The notes beneath the pieces are model-generated. The model was not told the origin of the DNA. It did no database searches and saw only the letters and a list, made by a program, of their open reading frames with translations. Source: Pestalotiopsis fici W106-1 (lineage: Eukaryota > Ascomycota > Sordariomycetes > Amphisphaeriales > Sporocadaceae). Taken from it: 64,000 nucleotides of DNA. The stretch is from contig NW_006917097.1 in assembly GCF_000516985.1 (NCBI RefSeq), positions 3,448,593-3,512,592 of the forward strand, written 5' to 3'. Positions 58,501-64,000 of this stretch are shown piece by piece. Position 1 is the stretch's first letter. Each line of letters begins with the position of its first letter. A program made the translations under genes and the position numbers.

Positions 58501-59659
58501 GGCTTCGCTTTTAACCATCCTTAACGTCTGGGAGCTGATCTAGTCTCGACTTTGCACAAATTCAACCGATTCAAGCGCCGTGAGGGTGGACTATCTTGAT
58601 TCCACATACCATCTCTATTCAAGGAAGCGTGGCGAGAATTCATGCGAATCAAATGATGCGATTGTGGGAGGTTCGACCGGTATTATTCGAAATGGCGGTG
58701 ATCGGGTGGGAAAAGGGGGAAGGATGAAAACGGCGACAACTGGTGGGACGAGTCAGATCTGAGGTCACCTAGGAGCAGTTCTTGACGTCCGCTGAGGGTA
58801 CGACAACAAAAACCCTGGATCGGAATACGTATCCAAGGAACCGACTGATTCTGCCTTGCATTGCAGCAGTTCGAGCTGTCGTTTCGATCTATTTTAGGCC
58901 TGGCGACGACCAAGCCACATTTCCCACGGCCAATACGTAGGAGTTACGAGCAGTACCACGACTTGAACACCTATCTTGCAGACAGGTGTCAATATCTCTG
59001 GGCGTATGAGAAGTACGAAACTCGTAATGCATGATTCTTCGACCGAGGGTAGTATGCCCTGTCCCCTTACATGATGCACCAACGCAGAGAACGAGGAGGA
59101 TAAGATTATGTACTGCGCCTAAAATTGCCACTCGGGGCTATCATGAGGTCCATACGAGTTAGAAAGCCGATAGTTTTGCTATAATTATTGGCGCTTAAGG
59201 TAGCCATGCTACGCAAGTCTCTGTTCACGCAATGCAATCCGATCCTCAGGGGCGGATATTTGGGATGCTGTTCCATGACTAAAGCCTGACTGCATGAAGA
59301 CAAGAGAGTGACGACTGGTCACTTATCCTGGAGATTTCCATGGTGGTCCTGGTACCAAGGGTTCATACATCAAGGCCCTTTGGCCCAAGGAAGGGCGGGT
59401 ATGCCGTCGCTTTGTATCTGGCTAGGACCTAGCCGAATAGAGAGAAGTGAAAGTGCCAGTCGTACAATCCAAGGGGGGTGGCATCGTCCCGAAGGAACGC
59501 ATGGGTGGCCCGACTCTCAACGTCTTCAGCAGTAAAAGAAAGGCCACCCTCCTGCACTTGAATGGCATTCAGCACTGATTCCCATGATTAGCATACAGAA
59601 TTACCATCGGAAAGGCAATCTCACGATTTATGTCACGCTTTCCCTCCTCGCTGAATATT
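55536..59659. other. Gene-poor stretch, about 4.1 kb
   Basis: No exon chain or domain found on either strand. The longest open frames (minus 57194-57652, 152 codons; minus 56804-57187, 127 codons) have no recognisable family. Base composition varies locally. It may hold decayed elements beyond recognition by eye. Confidence 0.5.
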
Positions 59660-61112
59660 TCATTGGCACTCAACGGGATCGACTGCGCGTCGTGTAAGCG
59701 ATTGCATGATGAGAACAGGACGCATCCAATGTACCTTGGAGTCCGGAGTGATCATGGTTGCGATTGACACGATACCTGTCTCTCCTGCTGCTTTTGCCAG
59801 CCTTTCAATGACAGCGTCAACGTCGGCGGCCGGTTCGCCCGGAGAGAGGGACTGCCCGACAATGCCCAATAATTTCAACTTGTCGCGGAGAAGGCCGAGG
59901 CGCTTGTGGACGGGCAACTCTCCTCTGTTGTCTTTCAGGTTGATCAGCCGAGGTAGCCAGTGCTCAAGCCAGGAATCGGAGAGAAGCACTTCCCGGACTT
60001 GTTGGTAAAACACCCGAGGCTTTTCCATAAAATCGTCCCAATTATCTTCACTGAAGCAATAGTAGGCCGCAAAGTAGCAGCGCTGAATAGCATCAGTGTA
60101 CTGCTTGCGCAGGTTAGTAGCATTCTGTGCCGCTGGGAAGCCGCTCCCGTATTCGTTCTTCCACTTGTCCAACTCCGAGTCGGGGCAACGGAGCATGTCG
60201 TAGTAGACGCTGATTTTATCTCTGATGGAGTTAACAAACTCACGTTCGAGCCAGTCGACAGATTTGAGCCAGTGAACCAGGTGATGCCATGATGCCATCT
60301 GGAACATGGCAAAGTTGTCGTCATAGATGTTTTGGAGAGCGAGGTAGCGGCAGTAAGTGGTCGTCTTTTTCAGCATCTGGGGCAGGTGGTCTCCGCTGTA
60401 ATACTTCTCTACGAAGACGGATCCGATTTCGCCAGAATCCATGTTGAATAGATCCTTAGCCCGCTGGGGTGTAGCATTTTGGAGCATCTAGCAAGGTCAG
60501 TGAGAATGCGAAACTTGGGAAACAAGCAAAAACCTCTTTGAAGATAACGGCGGCCCATGTTTGGACGCCGTCCTCTGCTTCCTTTCTTCCACCCAAATCT
60601 AGAAGCGGTGACATATCCAAGAAAGATTGAACCATGCTATCAATTGGTTTCAGGCCCTTTTGGATTACAGACAGAGGACTGCTACGGAACGCAACGAATC
60701 GCCCATTCCAAGGAAGAGTGCCAGTGTCTCGCTCGAGAGTCCCGGAAAACGACGCTTCATCTTTCTGCGTCAGTCTGGACACGGTGATCGTGAATCCAAT
60801 AGCTGGGGTCTCTGATGGCCGTTTTCTCTTCAGCGTGAGTTCTGCTGTTGGATTGCCAGATGGCGGGAAACTGAGCTCAATGCTTGAAGTGATATCGAAG
60901 ATTGCACCATCAAGTGCGCGGTAGAGGACCTGAGACGTGGTCAGCCATTGGCTGCAAGACATGTTGAGAATGAATGTTTGTCTGACTTGAAGATCACTGA
61001 TCTTTCCATTTTCAAAGCGAAGGCCGACCTCGACTGCGCCAAAGATCTTTGGATGCTGAGTGTCGGCTGCTGTGGAAGTGCCAAATACGGTTCGGACTAG
61101 GTTGTTGGACAT
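59660..61112 (-). CDS. Uncharacterised two-domain protein, member A of a paralogous pair
   Basis: Two exons, 61112-60534 and 60487-59660, give 468 residues from MSNNLVRTVFGTST. I do not recognise the family. The N-terminal part (about 1-165) alternates short hydrophobic and polar stretches as in beta-sandwiches and includes KDEASFSGTLERDTGTLPW. The C-terminal part is helical with many Trp and Tyr (ASWHHLVHWLKSVDW; WDDFMEKPRVFYQQV). No signal peptide or membrane segment is seen. The donor GTTTTTGC is weak, but the join at KE-MLQNATPQ keeps frame. The neighbour starting at 62044 in the opposite direction has the same two-part layout and matching motifs, so the two are divergent paralogues sharing one promoter region. 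Confidence 0.7.
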
Positions 61113-62043
61113 CTTCGGATCGCCGCAGGGTTTTTCCCGTTTTTCCCCTACCAGAAGCTATTGGGACCAGTTTACTTTTTTGGTAGGACTTGGTGCTTCC
61201 TATAAGTTACCTGTTCTAGAACACGGCGAAGGAAACCACCTTCCACGCCGATGTCGCTCATGTCAACCCCTGGATCAGAAGACACAGCTTACCTTCAATA
61301 TTGATAGCAGCGTTCTGACGCAACTTGCCCACAAACGGAAAGCAACAACTGGCTATCTTTCAGTCAAGACCAAACCCAGACACACTATGTGATAGAAGAA
61401 GCAAGTTACGACCGCGCGTCTTCCCCATCGCTTCCGTATGGCATGGTGTTCTCAAGGGAGCCGGCGATTTTTTAGATTCTGGACGGTGGACCTAGTTTTT
61501 CAGCTGGTAACGGGAGAGCTGGGGGCACCCAACCCATTTAGCGCTGGTGGCGCACGGCTCAGCCCGTGACGGGCGTATCCGGGGATTCTCTGGGGATCTG
61601 GACCCCAGTCAGACCAGTTACCAGCTGAGAGCTAGTGATGCCTTGCATTCCAGCTTCACATGTCAGCCATAAGACGATCCAGTTCGCTCGGACTAATCGA
61701 GCGGATTTGACCATGTTGAGGATGGCGAGCGCTGTCGTGGAGGAATCTAGAGCGTGCATTCAGCTCAACGCGAGCCAACAGTGCATTCCAGCCCTCTTCT
61801 GGCCCAGGGCCACGCGGCAGCCCCGCATTAGTCCGTAACTACATCGGAATATTGTACGTTTGGGCTTCAGCTATTGTAAGAAACGCGGGACGGGAATCGT
61901 GCTCGAGCAGTTGGCCACCTGCGATGGACCATGCTTGAGAGAGTGTGAGCGATGGCGATGACGAGGTATTTAAGTTATACCGGGTCATCGGCCCAAAGAC
62001 TTCAGTCGTTTTGTTGCAAAGTTGGCATACGACTCGGAAATCA
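61113..62043. other. Shared promoter region of the paralogous pair
   Basis: 931 bp between divergent starts; contains the inverted-repeat element listed next. No exon recognised. Confidence 0.55.
61500..61628. repeat. Inverted-repeat element (MITE-like or hairpin)
   Basis: Perfect 12-bp terminal inverted repeats, TCAGCTGGTAAC (61500-61511) and GTTACCAGCTGA (61617-61628), enclose 105 bp. Inside is the palindrome GCCCGTGACGGGC (61562-61574). CTAGT lies a few bases outside each end. Size and structure fit a small MITE or a structured regulatory element. Confidence 0.45.
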
Positions 62044-64000
62044 TCATGACTGACCAGCTTGAACCGCTCCCGCCATACCCAGGCACAACCGGCAATCTTC
62101 CCACATACGCATCTCTGTTTCCCAACGTCACTCCTGAGACCTTCAAAATACCTACGGAGGCGGAGCAGACTAAGATCATTGAGTAAGTCAGCAGTCTCGG
62201 GACGCGGCCCTCTGTACGCACACAGGTAACTTATTTACTTGCAACAGAGATGCCAACAAGACGAACAAGCGGGATGCAGTCGACATCGGAGTAACGGTCT
62301 TCAATACGTTCAGCAAAAAGGATGACACCGATGATGGTGAGGTGTATGGATTCTTGAGGATCGGTATCAAGCGGCCTCTTGGGATCCTGACACCATACGT
62401 AAGGGAACCTGTTTGATCTACCAAGTTCCAGACTAGACTGCTGATTATTGTACAGGTCGCATACCAATCGCCCAAGCCCAAGGCACCATGGACGGATATA
62501 TCAGCAGGAATCGAGATGATCTATGACGACGAAAAGAGCTCCGGTACTGCCCCCAAAGTGTACCACTACGTCAAGAAAGCCATTCCTGAATCCGACTGGG
62601 CCTTTGACATCAAGGTTGATCATCTAGGGCGGGAGGATGCTAGCTTCGTCGGAACCCTCACAACGGTCAGTGGAACCGTCCGCTGGGAGGGCAGCTTTGT
62701 GACAAAAGCTCCAGTCGAGGTCCTCGTAACGTCAAAGCCTAGCGAGCAGCCCGAGGACATTGAAGGCTCTGCAGAAGAGCTTGTCGGTTTCACTCCCTAT
62801 GCGGGACAGGACGAGGGAGATATCAAGAAGGGACAGGATGCCGCTCAGGTGTATGGTGACGCCATGATGGGTAGAGTGAGCTGAGACCCAGCCGCTTCCC
62901 TCGTGTTTACCCAGCTGACAACCGTGTAGATCTCGATGCATGCTCTGGACCCAGAGACCAAGAAGACGCTCTTGCCTCAGCTCGATGAGCTAAACGGCGA
63001 GGAGAAGCAGCTTCTCAAGGACAACCCGGATTTCTTTCGTCGCTGGGCAATCCACGATCTTGCAGAACGGCTGAAGAAAGAGAAAATGCTCAGCGACGAA
63101 TTGCGAAAACACATCTTATTCAAGAAACACTGGTTCTTGAAGATGATGACTGAGAATACAAAGTCAACCACAGGTGACAATGCTTTTATCAAATATTGGG
63201 GTAGTCGAACTGCTGAGAACGAGAAGGAGACGGAAAAGCTCCGTGGACAGTATCTCGACGTTACTTCGAGATGCTACAACGCAGGCTTCCTACACAAATG
63301 TACGCGGCTGAAGATATACTGCCAAGACGATAGATCAGCGATCTATTGGTTCAAACTTCTCGAAGCCTATCTCTTGTCGGATGAGAAGGTGGACGAGCTC
63401 AGGTATAACTCGAATCACCAACATGTCAGCAAGGATGCTATCACGGTTCAATCGGAGATCCTCCACTGGGGCCAGAAGATGACGCTACTGAGGAACGCAG
63501 TAAAGAATGTCGATGAGCGGAGGAAACTGGACGTTGGAAATGTCATGACCACGCTGAACGGGCATATAACCGATCACGCCGCGCAATATCAACAAATCAT
63601 CGACAACGACTTGGCAGGCCATCTAGACGCGGTAAGCAGTCACAAATACGCTGCTGTGGCCTTGACTGACAGTATAGCGTCTAGTACATCAAGGAGATGG
63701 ACGGCAGTCCTGAAGCAAAGAAGTGGAAGGAGATGCTCGAGAAACGGATGAAGGAGTCGTCAGAGGTTGCCAACCATCAGCGCGAACTCGCCGCATCTCT
63801 CGCCTTCCGAATCAGCTCGGACTCGAGCGAGATCGGGGAGTGGATCAGGCGCCGAAAGGCGCTGACGGGGCCGCCCGGCATAGTCCAGACCGGCGCCTTC
63901 CGGCCGACCTTTGAGCACATCATCCAGGAGATGCGAAATGAGGAGTTCAGCCTTCTCTTTGAGAAGGACCCCGACAAGATCCTCGCCATGACCCCGGACG
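62044..64000 (+). CDS. Uncharacterised two-domain protein, member B of the pair (3' end outside window)
   Basis: Starts with MTDQLEPLPPYPGTTG at 62044; at least five exons are seen (introns near 62183, 62401, 62876 and 63632), and the frame is still open at the window edge. Layout as in member A: an N-terminal beta-like part containing REDASFVGTLTTVSGTVRW, which matches KDEASFSGTLERDTGTLPW of member A. A charged helical part follows, from MHALDPETKKTLLPQL, with WFLKMM and WFKLLEAYLLSDEKVDEL (compare the VFYQQVREVLLSDSW region of A). B has an N-terminal extension of some 40 residues rich in Pro and Thr. No signal peptide, membrane segment or known domain. Function unknown. Confidence 0.7.

Noticed and set aside
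1..64000. CRISPR arrays, bacterial operons, intact transposons, PKS/NRPS genes
   Set aside because: None seen: no spaced direct repeats, no transposase or reverse transcriptase exon, and no megasynthase domains in either strand.

Overview
The window is nuclear DNA of a filamentous ascomycete. Genes are short and interrupted by many 45-80 bp introns with GT..AG ends and CTRAC/CTGAC-like branch sites. The gene families are typically fungal: a Zn2Cys6 regulator, a HET protein, a GPI-anchored GH18 chitinase and DHA2/sugar MFS carriers. The overall style suggests Sordariomycetes, probably Hypocreales, but nothing here fixes the genus. About 23 protein genes, one tRNA and several regulatory and repeat features can be supported.

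Layout. 1-5.1 kb holds no recognisable gene. 5.2-17.6 kb is housekeeping and cell-wall content: acyl-CoA thioesterase, amidophosphoribosyltransferase (purine step 1), a pirin with an N-terminal hydrophobic segment, and a GPI-anchored chitinase. 17.9-46.2 kb is dense with carbohydrate and redox genes: two aldo-keto reductases, two paralogous sugar transporters, a transaldolase-family protein, a Zn2Cys6 activator, three SDRs, a P-loop sugar/nucleoside-type kinase, a PhyH dioxygenase, a polyol-type zinc dehydrogenase, a DeoC-type aldolase and a DHA2 exporter. A tRNA-Gly(GCC) lies at 46.5 kb. 46.6-64 kb looks accessory: a MACPF (perforin-like) protein divergent from an alpha-helical protein that tentatively resembles alpha-pore-forming toxin subunits, a HET-domain protein with a poly-Glu minisatellite, an AT-rich relic, about 4 kb without genes, and a divergent pair of related genes of no family I recognise, the second cut by the window edge.

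How the parts may work together. The 20-44 kb block can be read as a catabolic cluster: uptake (MFS), polyol/sugar oxidation-reduction (Zn-dehydrogenase, SDRs, AKR), phosphorylation (kinase) and retro-aldol cleavage (DeoC; perhaps the transaldolase-like protein), with its own Zn2Cys6 regulator. The 8-mer GCGGGGTA/TACCCCGC was seen five times, always in non-coding DNA between 27.0 and 38.3 kb and flanking cluster genes. The transporter/deoC divergent promoter carries CGG-N4-CCG palindromes. Two cluster genes (AKR at 25.2 kb, transporter at 39.9 kb) carry an in-frame stop in otherwise intact coding sequence, so the cluster may be decaying in this strain, or the stops may be sequence errors or be spliced around. 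The substrate is unknown.

All coordinates come from reading the sequence by eye. Exon joins were checked by reading frame and family conservation, not by transcripts or database searches.
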